A stretch of DNA of 64,000 nt from Sapria himalayana (Eukaryota > Streptophyta > Magnoliopsida > Malpighiales > Rafflesiaceae), in contig JAREIK010002053.1 in the NCBI GenBank assembly GCA_029783825.1, forward strand, positions 429,797 to 493,796, written 5' to 3'. Numbering within the stretch: the first letter of the stretch is position 1; each line of letters begins with the position of its first letter. Below, one piece after another: positions 25,928 to 37,356 of this stretch. The position numbers and the translations under genes are program-made. Below the pieces are notes generated by a model. The model was not told the DNA's origin and searched no databases. It was given only the letters and a program-made list of their open reading frames with translations.

Positions 25928-26157
25928 TAGAGGTGTCAAACGTGCCGGGCCGGCCCGGCACGTTTGACACCTCTAGCCTGGCCTGTATTGGCAAGGCGTG
26001 CCCGAGCGGGCCGGGCACGGCACGGCCTTGCCGTGCCAACAGGCCGTGCCGTGCCTGCCTATAACTCACCGTGCCGTGCCCGGCACGGCACGGTAGCACG
26101 ACCGTGCTCGTGAAAAACGGGTCGTGCCGTGCTGGGCCGGCCCGTTTGATACCTCTA
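25928..26157. mobile_element. hAT-like GC-rich non-autonomous element (230 bp) with perfect target duplication
   Basis: Begins TAGAGGTGTCAAACGTGCCG and ends CCGTTTGATACCTCTA at 26,157. ACATCAAT occurs directly on both sides (25,920-25,927 and 26,158-26,165), a perfect 8-bp duplication as hAT transposases make. The first 49 bases are a near-perfect palindrome, because a second inward copy of the end (CGTTTGACACCTCTA) lies at 25,961-25,975. The element therefore starts with a head-to-head pair of ends. The rest is GGCACGG/CCGTGCC modules. No coding capacity. Confidence 0.85.
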
Positions 26158-26163
26158 ACATCA

Positions 26164-27542
26164 ATACATGCAGTGGTATTTTCATATTACACGGCATTTT
26201 ATGACACCATGATTTCATAGGGATGATACGAGGTTCCATACTACTGCTGGTAGTTTGGATCTTTTGGTAAGTTAGAGTCATATGTTTCTAAAAAATTTTA
26301 CCTAATTTTTAATTATTAGGTTATGTAATTAAAATTCTTTCTTTGGTTCACTCAGATTGCCACTATGGCTGATATAGCCAATCGCTCTCGTATTGATACC
26401 CCTGGTCCTTTATGTGACATACATCATGTTGCCTAATCGGTGTTACACCAGATCGATGAACACCATCGTATCGTCAGGCACATTAAGGAGGTTTCGACAT
26501 CACATGAGCCATTTATTAGACCTCTCGTGTCATAAACACCATCACGTATGCAGCTCATTCAAGGTAGAGGGAGAGAGAGAGAATGAGAGTTGATCATCGA
26601 GGTCATGCTCGAGATGGTGAGTCAGGTCATGGTCTAGACAATGAGAGCGGTCTTGGTACACTTGAGCCGACTATGCCTACTTATTACCCCTCATCCGAGA
26701 TATTTATACCCCCACACACATGCACATCACCTTCCATACCCACTCACATTGATACATCACCTTCCCTACCCCCACATTGACTCAATTCCTTTGAAAATCC
26801 TTATTTCTTCTGATTATCCAAAAAATTCTCGAACACAATTCCTGCTGAAGTCGGGTGTGTGTTAAATCTTTCTTTTTCAAATCTTTTTAATAAATATGGT
26901 TATCTATTTTTTGTTGCACGTAATGTTTTGTGTGTTTTGATTGAAACAGAAAAGAGGATACAAATTTTGTTGCATAGGAAAAGGGTGGAGGCACCTGCAA
27001 CTCCTTTTTTGGGACCTATGAGAAGATTGTCATTTCTGCATCGTAGATATGATTTGAAGTTTAGAAAGATTATGTTTTTTTTGGATGATTAGAACTCAGG
27101 GTATTTTTGTTAGCTTGAGATGTGGTTTTAATTTATTTTGTAATTATTTTAGTTGGACACAATAGAATCAATGTATCATGTAATTTAATTTTTTGCACTT
27201 GAGATGTGGATGATTAGAACACTGATGAAGATTTTTATATATTATGCAAATGTATTATTTTTTGCAGCTGTAGGGTCTAGTGGAGAGGAGGAGGCTACTG
27301 GTGAAATAAATGGCTTAAGAAAATCGAGGGTTAGGTGAAAATGAAGAAGAGAAAAATGGGGCATTTGCAACTCTATTTTTGGGACATGTGAGAAGATTAT
27401 CATTTTTGCATCGTAGATATAATTTGAAGTTTAGCAAGCTTATGTATTTTGTTGGATGATTAGAACTCAGGGTGTGTGTGTGTTACCTTTAGATGATTTA
27501 ATTTATTTTGTAATTTTTTTAGTTGGACACTATTACCTCAAT
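26164..27542 (+). repeat. Tandem duplication, second unit (1379 bp)
   Basis: Second copy of 24,551-25,927, including the last PMD exons (tail ending at 26,780) and the ~370-bp 3' repeats. It runs on into the original 3' flank CCTCAATGTATCTTG, which shows that this unit keeps the ancestral downstream junction. Confidence 0.9.
26360..26780 (+). pseudogene. Duplicated last PMD exon
   Basis: A repeat of the copy A PMD 3' exon (IATMADIANRSRIDTPG through the Pro-rich tail IFIPPHTCTSPSIPTHIDTS). It has no 5' part of its own beyond the preceding exon fragment at 26,164-26,275, so it is a by-product of the tandem duplication. Confidence 0.8.
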
Positions 27543-27739
27543 GTATCTTGTAATATAATTTTTTGCACTTGAGATGTGGATGCTTAGAACAATGATGAAG
27601 ATTTATATATATTATGCAAATGCTGAATTTTTTGCAGCTTCAGGGTCTGATGGAAAGGATGCACTAGTGGAAGAACATTCTAAAGAAACAAGTTGTTAGG
27701 AGAAAATGGAGAACGGAAAAACTAGGGAAGGCTTCATTC

Positions 27740-28190
27740 AATATCTAGCATTGTGAACGACGACTATTGGTTTAATTTAATAGCCATCGTTCCTAATGCC
27801 AGCATTTGATAATTTTTAAAATTAAATAGTTGGCATTGAGAATGATGGTCATTGGTTTAATTTAATAAATGTCGTTACCAATTCCAACATTTGATAATTT
27901 TTAAAATTAAATAGTTGGCATTGAGAATGACGGTCATTGGTTTAATTTAATAAATGTTGTTCCCAATTCCAACATTTGAGAATTTTTTAAAATTCAACAG
28001 CCAGCTTTTACTATGCTGGCTATTGAAATTTAAAAATTCAACAGTGCGACAATGGCTGACGTTCACAATGATAGGCATTGCCATGGTGTTTTTAGACGCA
28101 CTAGGTTGGGCATATTTTTTAAACTCGAATTAAATACTATATTTTTTATTTTAAATATATTATTTCCATACTAAACTTCATAAATGTTAC
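27740..28190 (-). repeat. Right terminal inverted repeat of MULE copy A
   Basis: Multiple modules of about 120 bases (GAATGAYGGTCATTGGTTTAA with AATTCCAACATTTGATAAT) repeat between 27,745 and 27,990, followed by the outer part GCACTAGGTTGGGCATATTT near 28,098-28,120. That outer part is the inverse of the left end at 17,180. The right side carries more module copies than the left. Confidence 0.7.
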
Positions 28191-28249
28191 ATTGCACCTC
28201 CTAGCTTTTGTAATTCCTAAGTACCTAAGTTCCACAAGTTCACAATACA

Positions 28250-28915
28250 TCTTCCACACGTTCTTAGAGCACCTCCAAGAGACTCACTAAACACATTCGT
28301 TTAGGTATTTTAGCGAGATTTACCTCAAAAACCAACTCCAATAGGCTCACTAATTGCCTGGTAATTTATATTTCATTCGATTGACTCACTAGATGTAGTG
28401 ATCCATCCTTCCTCGCCAGACACCATCACAATTTGCGTGGAAAAGAAGATGCTTTATGGTACACGAAAACATGTTGTTTCGAAATACAAAAACTTGATTT
28501 CGTTGCATGAAAACTCATTTTCTTTGCACTATAACAAGTTTTTGTTGCGAGAAAACTCAATTTCATTGTACGAAAATTGGTTTTCATTGCACCAATTCAT
28601 GTTTTCGTGCAACCGTAACTGAGTTTTGGTCGCATGAACTTAGTTACTATTTTTGTGCACGAAAAACTAGTTCTTAGAACTCAATTCCTAGAAATCAAAT
28701 AGTAAAATTTTTCGTGCAATGAAATTTTTTTTTGTTTGCGCGAAAACCTGTTTTTGTGCAACAATTATAGAATTTTCGTGCAACAATAACATAGTTTAAT
28801 TTATTTGCAATAAAAACATTGTGGATAGGAAAGATAGAAATTTGAATGTTAGTTATACTAAGTTGAAGTGGATAGCTAAAATAGATATCATTGTTGGAGT
28901 TAATTTAAAAAAGTT
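28250..28915. repeat. Degenerate TTTTCGTGCA repeat block, possible small element
   Basis: Between about 28,435 and 28,800 the motif TTTTCGTTGCACGAAAAC, in both orientations, recurs every 25-30 bases in degenerate form (for example TTTCGTTGCATGAAAAC, TTTTCATTGCACC, TTTTCGTGCAACC). The flanks read GAGCACCTCCAAGAGACTCA near 28,267 and TGTTGGAGTTAA near 28,892, which resembles the GAGCAYCTCCAA ends of some plant DNA transposons. I see no clear target duplication. The open frame at 28,398-28,622 is a translation of the repeat. Confidence 0.45.
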
Positions 28916-29514
28916 AATAGTTAAAATAAATAATACAATATTATAATATTTTTTAAGTAGCTATGAGGGTTTCAAAAAACTCAATGCTCTTGTAGAAATG
29001 AGGTTTTCAAAAAACTATATTCCCCAACGTTTTTTTTTTCTAAAAACTCATTAACAAAATAGATTTTCTTCTCACGCAAGTAGCTTGCCACAAATGTCAC
29101 ATGCTTTTTTAAAAAATCATGTTTCTTAGCTCTCTTTTTTTTTTGAGTTTTTCTTGCATGCTTGCCTATTTTCAAATAACTCAGCTTATATATTTTAATT
29201 TTTTAAAAAATATTTTTCTTATTTTATTTAAAAAAGATAAATCCACACTCATTTTAATGTGAGCACCTCAAGGGTTTTACATTAAAATAAATTAACACAT
29301 TAATTAAATAAAATACCCATAAAAATATTACACCAAATAATTAAATTTAAACCAAAAAATTTGTGGAATTGATTTTTCATGAAAATGGTGATAGCAATGT
29401 GATGGAAATAATGGAATAAACTTGATTTCAACTTTGACCTAGGAAATTCTAGCATATTCTAAAAATAAAGAACAAATACTATGATTAATTATGGAAAAAT
29501 AACCAATGAAGTCT
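28916..29514. other. AT-rich stretch, no gene seen
   Basis: A/T-dominated sequence with poly-T runs. The short minus frame at 28,981-29,175 is Lys-rich and unmatched. Nothing else was recognised. Confidence 0.4.
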
Positions 29515-29690
29515 TGTACTAGTGGCAAAGGCAGAGATATTACAGAGGAGACGACTAGAGTTCGAATCCCACTCTGCATAAGTGGAACTGTGCCTCCCAA
29601 AAATAACCTCTCAAGTGGCTGGGCCAAATGAGGGATTTCTGGGGTATGAGGCTATGCAAGCGATGGGGCTTGTCTCTATAAAAAGCTTAC
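29515..29690 (+). repeat. SINE-like tRNA-derived sequence
   Basis: AGTGGCAAAGGCA near 29,520 resembles a pol III A box, and AGTTCGAATCCCAC near 29,559 resembles a B box (GGTTCGAANCC with one change), at tRNA-like spacing. A SINE-like body follows (CCTCTCAAGTGGCTGGGCC and onward). No A- or T-tail or target duplication is clear, so it may be only a tRNA-like pseudogene or part of the LINE 5' end. Confidence 0.4.
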
Positions 29691-30176
29691 CTAAACCTTA
29701 GTTTACCGGTCCTTCCACTCTTCCTTCTCTCCTCCACAAATCTCCCACGAACCCTAACCTTCTTCCTCAAATTTCCAAAAATCCAGCCTTTAAGGCTTGG
29801 ATCTATTAAGGGAATGATAAAACTAAGGTCGTGTAACTTAGCATTTCCTCTCGTTGTTTTTTTAACCACTTAAATGGGATTTACGACCGCCCGATATATC
29901 TCGAAGCCATAAAAACCAAGCAAACCCTAAGTTACACCGATACCTCTCTCGAGGCTTTGCTTTGTCTTTCACCTTCATCGAAGCTGCTAGATGTCTCCAA
30001 TGGCCAGAAATTGTAGAAGAAGGATAGAAATCTGCCATATGGATGATTCCTATACTGTGGAGCTCGTCATTGATGATGGTATTACATAGAAAACTATATT
30101 CGGTAAGCTTTCGGTTATCACGACGGAGGTTTTTCCTAATATATCTCAAATAAACTCATCTTCTTCTAAAAATATC

Positions 30177-31828
30177 ATGATTTCTCTAAACAATGGTAAT
30201 GATAATGAGGTTTTAAAAAATATTATGAGCATTCCGGATGAATTTGAACAAAAACCCTCCTTACCGAATGTTATTGAAGGCGATGTGGGCCACGAAGAAG
30301 GTATGTGTTCTCTTAATGGAAGTCGTAATGCTGATTTTAATAATTCCTCCTCCTCCTCTACTGAAAATATGCTCGCAAACAATGAAAATATAGAATCAAT
30401 GAACAAGTCGAGTTATTATAGTGGTCTCTCGAACCATAGTCAAGTTGAATCATATGCTAGATATGATTTTAACTCGCATAATTCTAGCACTCTTAATGCT
30501 AGTTCAAGTGATAACATTGGAATACCAAATGAGAATAACACATTGGTTTTCTCTGATTTGATACCGAATGATGGCTCCATTAATGAAACTATAAAAAACA
30601 TGGGCATGGTGCTACATACTGAACATACTGTCAATAAATCATTTGAATCTGTGTTGGACACAAGAAATGAATTATATGGCCAGCTGCATAGAAATATAGA
30701 TCTAAAGGTGTTGAGACATATTGGCCTGAAACCTGATATGCATGTGAATGACTTCATTGTACATCAGGAAAAATGACAATAGAAATGACCACCCTCCCTA
30801 TCCCAGAACCTACGAAAAAAATAAAGCATTTTGGAGCAGTTTGTTTGCCAGAAATAGGAGCCTTGTAAACACAATTAAACTCTCATTCATTCCTCCCAAA
30901 CTCCCAGGCAATGCATGTTTTGAAGAGAAGGACTTGTCACTTGGGGTAGAGCACTGGAAGTATTGCCTTGTAGGATACTTTGTCACTAAAAATTCTGACC
31001 AAATACTATTGAAAAGATTCATGGAAGAATAGTGAAGAGTTACCCCTCAAATTATCCAGCACCCTAGTGGTTGGATAGTGTTTAAATTTAAAAATATCGG
31101 CGAATTGGATGATGTTTTAAAGGCTGGACCTTTTCTCGTATTTGGTCATCCCTTTCATGTAAAGCTTCTCCCAGTCAGATTTCACTATGGCCTTAAAGAA
31201 ATGGGCAAAATTCTAGTATGGGTGAAACTCCCTAATTTTCTCATTCATCTTTGGAACTCTGTGGAGTTGAGCAAAGCAACAAGCTATCTTGGCCAACCCC
31301 TACATATGGATAAGCCTACATCAAATGCTGCAAAAATTGTATTCGCTAGAGTGCTAGTGGAGATAGATCTAAATGAAGATTTAATCGATGAAATTTTTTT
31401 AAATTTTTTGGATGGCTCTAGAATTAGCCAGTCGGCAATTAATGAAAATCTCTCTGTGTATTGTAAATATAGTTCTATATTTGGTCACCAAGTGAAGGGC
31501 TGTCGTGCGAAGGAAAAGTAGAAAATAGAAGACGCGGATTGCCCTGTTAGCCCTATTGTCTCGGAAAGAGCCTTGGGGGAAAGAAGGCAAAGAATCCTTC
31601 CCAAAGGAAGGCCAACTTCCAAAAGATTCTACGAGGGTGGAGGCCCCACTAATTCTGCAAGAAAACCAGGAAAATGAAAGCGAAGAGAAGGGTTTCACGG
31701 TGGTCAAAGCTAGGAAGAAAAGTAGAGATCCAAGCAACCCAAGGGAGGGGCCATCTTTAATTCTCAAAAATAAGGCCAAAACAAGAGAGGCGGTGGGGAA
31801 AGGCTATGTTCCATATGGGTCGGCATAG
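30177..31828 (+). pseudogene. LINE ORF1 (DUF4283 gag-like) pseudogene
   Basis: The first part (30,177-30,776) is an Asn/Ser-rich N-terminal stretch. After a frameshift, WSSLFARNRSLVNTIKLSFIPP and EHWKYCLVGYFVTKN open the DUF4283 domain, which runs on past a double stop at 31,030-31,035 as HPSGWIVFKFKNIGELDDVL, GPFLVFGHPFHVKLL and ILVWVKLPNFLIHLWNS. A zinc knuckle near 31,455-31,500 reads CKYSSIFGHQVKGC; the second Cys of the usual CxxC is Ser, so metal binding would be impaired. A charged tail with EEKGFTVVKARKKSR lies in yet another frame. The protein would package LINE RNA. It is broken by at least two frameshifts and stops. Confidence 0.8.
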
Positions 31829-33099
31829 ATGATTGTTAGGGGAACTCAACCTCATTAAAAAATGAGTTTTTGTTGTTCAGCTTCTTTGTTCTGGTGGTTT
31901 TCTGTTGGAGTTTGGAGGGTGGTATAGTGAAAGAATTATATACCTCTCCCATGAATAGTTGTTTTTAAGGGTTATTAGGGGAAATGTGTGAGCAAATCTA
32001 AGTATGACATGGATGATGGCATGGTTTTGTCTGGTTGATATAAATCATTACGGTGAAAATAAGTAGATCTCTGTCTACCTAGATTTTTAAATGGGGTATG
32101 TGATTGGATGTATGGAGAACCCCTGTGTGCCTAGAAATCACTTGGCAGTATACAAAAGATTGATGTTAGAAAGGGATTTTGCTGTGTGCTATTGGGAATG
32201 TAGAAATAATGCCTTGATGTATATGGGAAGTTAGATAAAAGATTTTCTTGAAAAGTGCAAACTGTATACTGGGTACTGCCAAGGAGAGAAATTGGGCTCC
32301 CAGGGGAAAGACATGGGGGATGTAGAGAAGATATGTTACAAAACTAAGATTCTAATGGAAAATCTCGGTGGAATGGCTAGAAATTTAAATAAAAAATGTG
32401 TTCTGGATATCCTGTGTGAAAGTGTGGGGTTAAGCATGCATTGGGGGATATTATGAATGTGCCTATCTGGGTTTAAAGTAGTTATATGTACTGTAACGCA
32501 AAAGAAAGCAACAGATGTGAAATGTAAAATGAGTGCAAATTGTAAAGGCATTGATATGCCTGTTTTAATTATGTATGATGGGAATGTTGATGAAAAATTA
32601 GGGGCTGAGGCCTCGGGAAATGAGGAGAGTGAAATGTATTGTAAGGGAATCATGTGCATATACAAAGGGGGTGCATGCTATGCTAATTGCTATGTAATTT
32701 TAAAACTGAAAGCACCCAGACACGTAGAGAGTACATTAACGAAGAACACTGTAATGGAGAATCTTGTAACTAAAAACTACATGCTTTTCCTGTATGAGTG
32801 TATGGAAAATTTCTGGTGTAGGGTGGCATATATGGAATGGGTCTGTAAAGAGGGTGCGAGGATTTGGTTTTTCATGTATGTAAGGGTGGTGTATTTCATG
32901 TATTTCTAGAATTGTAATGGGATTTCAAATGCTATAAAAACTATAGATATGTATCCGGCTTGGAGAAGGAATGTAAAGTGGGAGATGTCTTCTTGTGAGG
33001 GAAGAGGAAAGGGTAGCTTTAGTAAATGGGATCTTATGTACGCTTGCTATGAAGAATGCTATCATATAATAATGAATATCGTGAGAGAGGATTATGGAG

Positions 33100-33700
33100 A
33101 GGCGTCTGCTGGACTTACTAATGAAGATTGCGTCATGGAATATAAAAGGTTTTAATTGCCCCCTTAAACATAAAGAGATCCTTAGGCTATTCGAAGCCTA
33201 TCGAATAGATATTTTTGCTTTAGTAGTCGCCAAACCGAGTCGAATAAGGAAAAACTAGCTTTGCTCATGAATACAAAGTTCAAGAGATGTCAGGCTCTTG
33301 ACAATTTCGCCACACATAGGAACGATATAATATTGATTTTGTGGGATGACTAAACTGTGAAGGTAGAAACCCTGGCATGCTTCCCTCAACATGTCTTCTT
33401 GCAAGTGAGAGATATTGAGAAAGTAATAGACTTCAAGCTCTCGGTAGTATATGGATTGCATTTTATTACAAGTAGAAGAGCCCTTTGGGTCGATCTACTA
33501 GAGAATGGAATGTTTCACTCTTCTCAATAGGTCATAGTGGGAGATTTTAACTCCCCACTCTCGGGATTAGACAAAGTAGGAGGAAGGATAGTAACGAACT
33601 ATGAGTATCATGATGCCTTAGAATGTATTTCTACTAAGTTTCTATGACCTACCTTCATCCGGGGATTTCTTTACATAGACTAATGGTAGAGTCACAAGCA
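33100..33700 (+). pseudogene. LINE endonuclease (EEP-type) remnant
   Basis: MKIASWNIKGFNCPLKHKEI-like text at 33,118-33,180 is the usual start of the LINE apurinic-like endonuclease (family form: ILSWNxRGLNxxxK), followed by EAYRIDIFALV. Near 33,540, VGDFNSPLSGLDKVGG matches the GDFN active-site motif. Stops at about 33,257 and 33,352 and a frameshift break the frame. It would nick target DNA for target-primed reverse transcription. Confidence 0.7.
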
Positions 33701-33714
33701 AATTAGATAGGGTC

Positions 33715-35400
33715 ATGGAGAAAGGGGAATGGGTAAACTTGTGGTTGTGCAGTCACGCTAGATTTTTGGCCCCGGAAATATTTTCTGATCATTCTCCCAT
33801 GCTATTGACTACTCAGCCAAACAATGAAGAAAGGAGGATTCCTTTCAAATTCTATAATATGTGGACTTCCCACAAGGAGTTCACTTCTATCCTACTTGAA
33901 TCTTGGAAAAAAAAAATTCAAGGATCTTTTATGTTCCAGCTTGTCAACAAGTTAAAAATTTTAAAAGGCCCCTTGAAGAAGTTAAATAAAAGGTATTACG
34001 CACACATTAGTTCAAAAGTGGTTCTCACCAGGAAAACTCTTAGAGAACTCCAATCTAGAATCCTCCAATGTCCCCAATCAAGCTTTGAAAGAGGAGGAAA
34101 TCACTATTAAAATTGATCTAAGGAAAATGGAGGAGGCGAACCTATCATTTATCAGGTAAAAGGCGAGAATTAATTATATCAAGCAAGGTGATAGATTTAC
34201 AAAGTTTTTTCATGCTTTAATGAGCTCAAAAATCTAGAAAAGCAAAATCATGACTATAATGAAGGATGATGATAATTACACACCATCCAAAAAAGATTTT
34301 CTAGAGACTTATGTCCCATATTATAAGGAGCTTCTAGTCACATCTAGTAAGATTGAAATGATAAATGTCAATTTCTTAAAAGGGGTAAAATTCTTCAAGA
34401 TGAAGATCATAAACATCTCTCATTATCTTTTTCTTCGGTAGAGATAAAGGATGCTCTTTTCTCGATGGGTAATTCTAAATCGCATGGCCCAGATAGATAT
34501 ATGGCTGAATTCTATAAAGCTTCATGAAGTCATATGGGAAAGTATGTAATTAAAGTAATCAATAGTTTCTTCCAATCCAGAAGAATGTTAAGACAAGTAA
34601 ACCATGCCCACATATCCCTTATACCGAAGACCTCTCGTGCGTCTACAGTGAAAGATTATCTGCCTTTATCATGCTGTAATATAATATACAAGATTATCAT
34701 AAAGCTTATAGTGTCTCATCTTAAACTGGTGATGGGTGGCATATTTGATCTAGCTCAAGGAGCATATGTCAAAGGGAGATTAATCTCTGATAATTTACTC
34801 CTTGTGTAGTAACTAATCAAAAAATACTCAAGGAAGAGGATCTCTCCAAGATGCTTCCTTAAAATCGACATTCAAAAAGCTTTTGACTATATGGAATGAG
34901 AGTTCTTGAAGGAGGTACTACAAGGGCTGAATTTTTCAAATCATTTTATTAAAATTGTGTATGAATGTATAAGCACCACTTCATACTCGATTGCTATAAA
35001 TGAACAATTTCACGGATTCTCTAAGGCAAAAGAGGCCTTAGACAAGGGGATCTGATCTCCCCTTATCTTTTCACACTAGGCATTGAATACTTGTCAAGGC
35101 AATTGACTGTTGCAATGTCATCGGACTTATTCTCTTTTCACTTGGGATGTGCTTCACTAAGAATATCCCATTTAATGTACGTGGATGACCTAATTATTTT
35201 TACCAAAGGCAATCTCAAATCTGTAAAAAAAATCTTCAATGCACTAAAGGGTTTCTCGACTACATTGGGTTTGAAAGTCAGCCCATCCAAATCGAATATC
35301 TTCTTTGGATGGGTCGGGCAAAATCTCAAAAAAGATATCATGGATTCCACATGATACAAAGAGGGTACTCTTACATTTGTTTTCTAGGAGTTTCTCTTTC
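33715..35400 (+). pseudogene. LINE reverse transcriptase remnant
   Basis: After a helical linker (33,715-34,110) the RT motifs appear in order: HISLIPKTSRASTVKDYLPLSCCN (family: xxLIPKxxxxxxxxDFRPISLCN), LAQGAYVKGRLISDNLLLV (QxAFVxGRxIxDNILxxxE), FLKIDIQKAFDYME, and the catalytic LMYVDDLIIF at about 35,178, which is intact. LKVSPSKSNIFF follows. Stops at 34,808 (TAG) and 34,897 (TGA) and a frameshift near 35,080 and others interrupt it. It would copy the LINE RNA at the nicked target. Confidence 0.85.
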
Positions 35401-35949
35401 CTCGAGCCGCTTATTGACATCTCAATTCACAATTCTATTGAACAAGATTACCTCGATCATTCACCAATGGGCAGGTAAAATACTCTCAATTGGGGGAAGA
35501 CTGGAGCTCCTTTGCAGTATGGTTCAAGGTATTGAAGGATACTGGTTCTCAGTATTTCTTCTCCCAAAATACATTATTAATGTGGTTGATGGTGCATGCA
35601 GAAGATTTCTATAGGGTGGACCCAAAACAGGTAGGTATAGGCCTAAAGTTTCTTGGGCCAAGGTTTGCACACCAACTCCCATCAGAGGTATTGACATCCT
35701 AAACATTTGCACATAGAATAAATCATTCTTTCTCAAGACTCGTTGAAAGATAAGCAAGAAGGAGGACTCACTATGGAAAAAGTGGGTCCATCATTCCTAC
35801 ATGAGTACGTATAATATATAGGATTATCGGATTTTTAAGAGGGATCCCCCTCATTTGAATTCCCTTGTCTCAACTAGAGATACCATAATTAAAAAGGCTA
35901 GATCTACCGACCAAGCAGAAAAATTACTAAATATATGGGGCAAAAAAGA

Positions 35950-36471
35950 GAAGTAATTTTAGAAGCATATAATTTTTTGCGGGAACATATAATATTAAAG
36001 CAAAATCTTGGACAAATGTCATATGGATGAAACAACATATTCCAAAGCATGCAATATATCTCTGAATAGCTAAATATAAAAGGCTACGAACTAAAGACCA
36101 GGTGTTTACAACCTCGGACATCACAAACTACAAATTCTGCACTTGTGCAGAATCTATGGACCATATTTTTTTCAATTGCAGCTATACCATGAGCATTTGG
36201 GTGGAACTTAGAAGCTGGACCGGCGTAGAAGGAAATGCCAAATCATTAGCATCGGTATTCAAGAAAATGAAGGCTAGCCACATGAAGGAAAACCCTAGGA
36301 GCACAATATGGAAGGCCACCTTTGCAGTAGTTGTGTACTATATCTGGAGGGAGTGGAACAAGAGAGCATATGAAGGCAAATCCCAAGATGTGGGAAACTT
36401 AGTTAGGAAGATTAAAACTGAAATTAATATTATTTTTGGCAAAGAATGTAATAGTTTAAATCTCTTGTAGA
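35950..36471 (+). pseudogene. LINE zf-RVT C-terminal domain
   Basis: The last frame contains FCTCAESMDHIFFNCSYTMSIW (36,135-36,200), the zinc-binding pattern of zf-RVT (family: CxxCxxxxExxxHLFFxCxFSxxxW; PF13966), then IWKATFAVVVYYIWREWNKRAYEG, the conserved end of plant LINE ORF2. It stops at 36,469, about 40 bases before the A-tail. The open 122-codon stretch is the best preserved part of the LINE. Confidence 0.8.
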
Positions 36472-36520
36472 CTGTACATATACTTTTGATAGTGAAATTC
36501 ATTACTTATCAAAAAAAAAT

Positions 36521-37355
36521 TGTGGAGTAATAAATTTCATATTACACAGAATTACAAAAAAAATTATTATAATTTATTATTTAAAAAAACTAATTTATTA
36601 TTAGATACATAGTTAGCAGCTTTGCTTTATTAAATACTATGATTATGAGTGTTCAGAACCGTTGGATGTGTTCTTGTCAATGAATAGGTGCATAAATTCC
36701 TTTTTATGTCCATGACAATATATGTCTCCTTTTTTTAAGACTTATAATATTTATATACAGTTTCAAAAATTAGATTTTTTGGTTCCCATGGACTTTCATG
36801 ATTCCATATCCCACTAGTTTTATTTTTTTTAGTGATATTCTTCTTCGATTATAATTATCAACTATGTGCTTCTCCTAATTTATTGTTGCACCTGTTACTT
36901 GTTATATTATTCAGTAATTGTGAGTATTTATTAATGTATTATATCTATTTTTATGTTATTTAATCCAAGCACGTTCTTTTTTTATGTGTTAACGCTATTG
37001 ATGGATAAAATAAAATAAAACCAAGATTTGAGAAACAATACCATTTGGTTTCTTGCAATTACATTCTTCTTTGTAGTTTCTTGGTGCGATGTCATCTTCT
37101 TTATTCCACGGAAAAAAAAATTACAATCAGTCAAAATGATATAAGCTAGTGAGCAATGGTTATACATGGATTCCAACTAAACCGAAAGATAATCAACCGT
37201 TTAGTAGCTATTTCACTTCATACTGCAATTTCATAAAAAATCAAAATTTCACTAACATACATCTGCTCAGATGTTAGAAATGAAGTTCCTTGAAGATTTG
37301 AACGAATAATAAAGCAATAAATGACTCAAAGTTGTTACGACGGAAAGTGGGCCCT
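36521..37355. other. Spacer between LINE and MULE copy B, no gene seen
   Basis: T-rich sequence with no recognised frame, repeat or RNA gene. It may be the older host DNA into which the LINE and MULE copy B inserted, or more decayed repeat. Confidence 0.35.
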
Positions 37356-37356
37356 A

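Larger units (their letters stand above)
17110..28190 (+). mobile_element. Mutator-like element copy A (transposase + plant mobile domain)
   Basis: The ends are related inverted repeats. The left part from about 17,115, with TTTCAAAAATATGCCCAGAC at 17,180, matches the reverse complement of the right part near 28,060-28,190, including the shared TTATTTCCATAC and ACCTAGTGCGTCT-type blocks. Long terminal inverted repeats are typical of MULEs. Between them lie a mudrA-like pseudogene (20,844-23,293) and a PMD pseudogene (23,524-25,165) on the same strand. Secondary events are a hAT-like insertion at 18,678-19,213, a 1.38-kb tandem duplication, and another hAT-like insertion at 25,928-26,157. I could not fix a 9-bp target duplication, so both outer ends are approximate. 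A second copy in opposite orientation lies at 37.36-59.7 kb. Confidence 0.75.
29690..36520 (+). mobile_element. L1-type LINE, degenerate
   Basis: A non-LTR retrotransposon on the + strand with ORF1 (DUF4283, knuckle) at 30.2-31.8 kb, an endonuclease at about 33.1-33.7 kb, RT at 34.45-35.4 kb and a zf-RVT region at 36.0-36.4 kb. It ends in an A-run near 36,511-36,519, as expected of LINEs. The 5' boundary is estimated from the CCTTCCACTCTTCC leader near 29,709. No target duplication could be fixed. The 31.8-33.1 kb interval contains no recognisable domain and is unusually rich in ATG and TGT. Stops and frameshifts throughout make it inactive. Confidence 0.85.

Noticed and set aside
29360..36533. 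TTGTGGA near 29,361 and after the LINE A-tail (36,520) as a target duplication
   Set aside because: Only seven bases match in AT-rich sequence, and the left copy would include the SINE-like block in the LINE; too weak.
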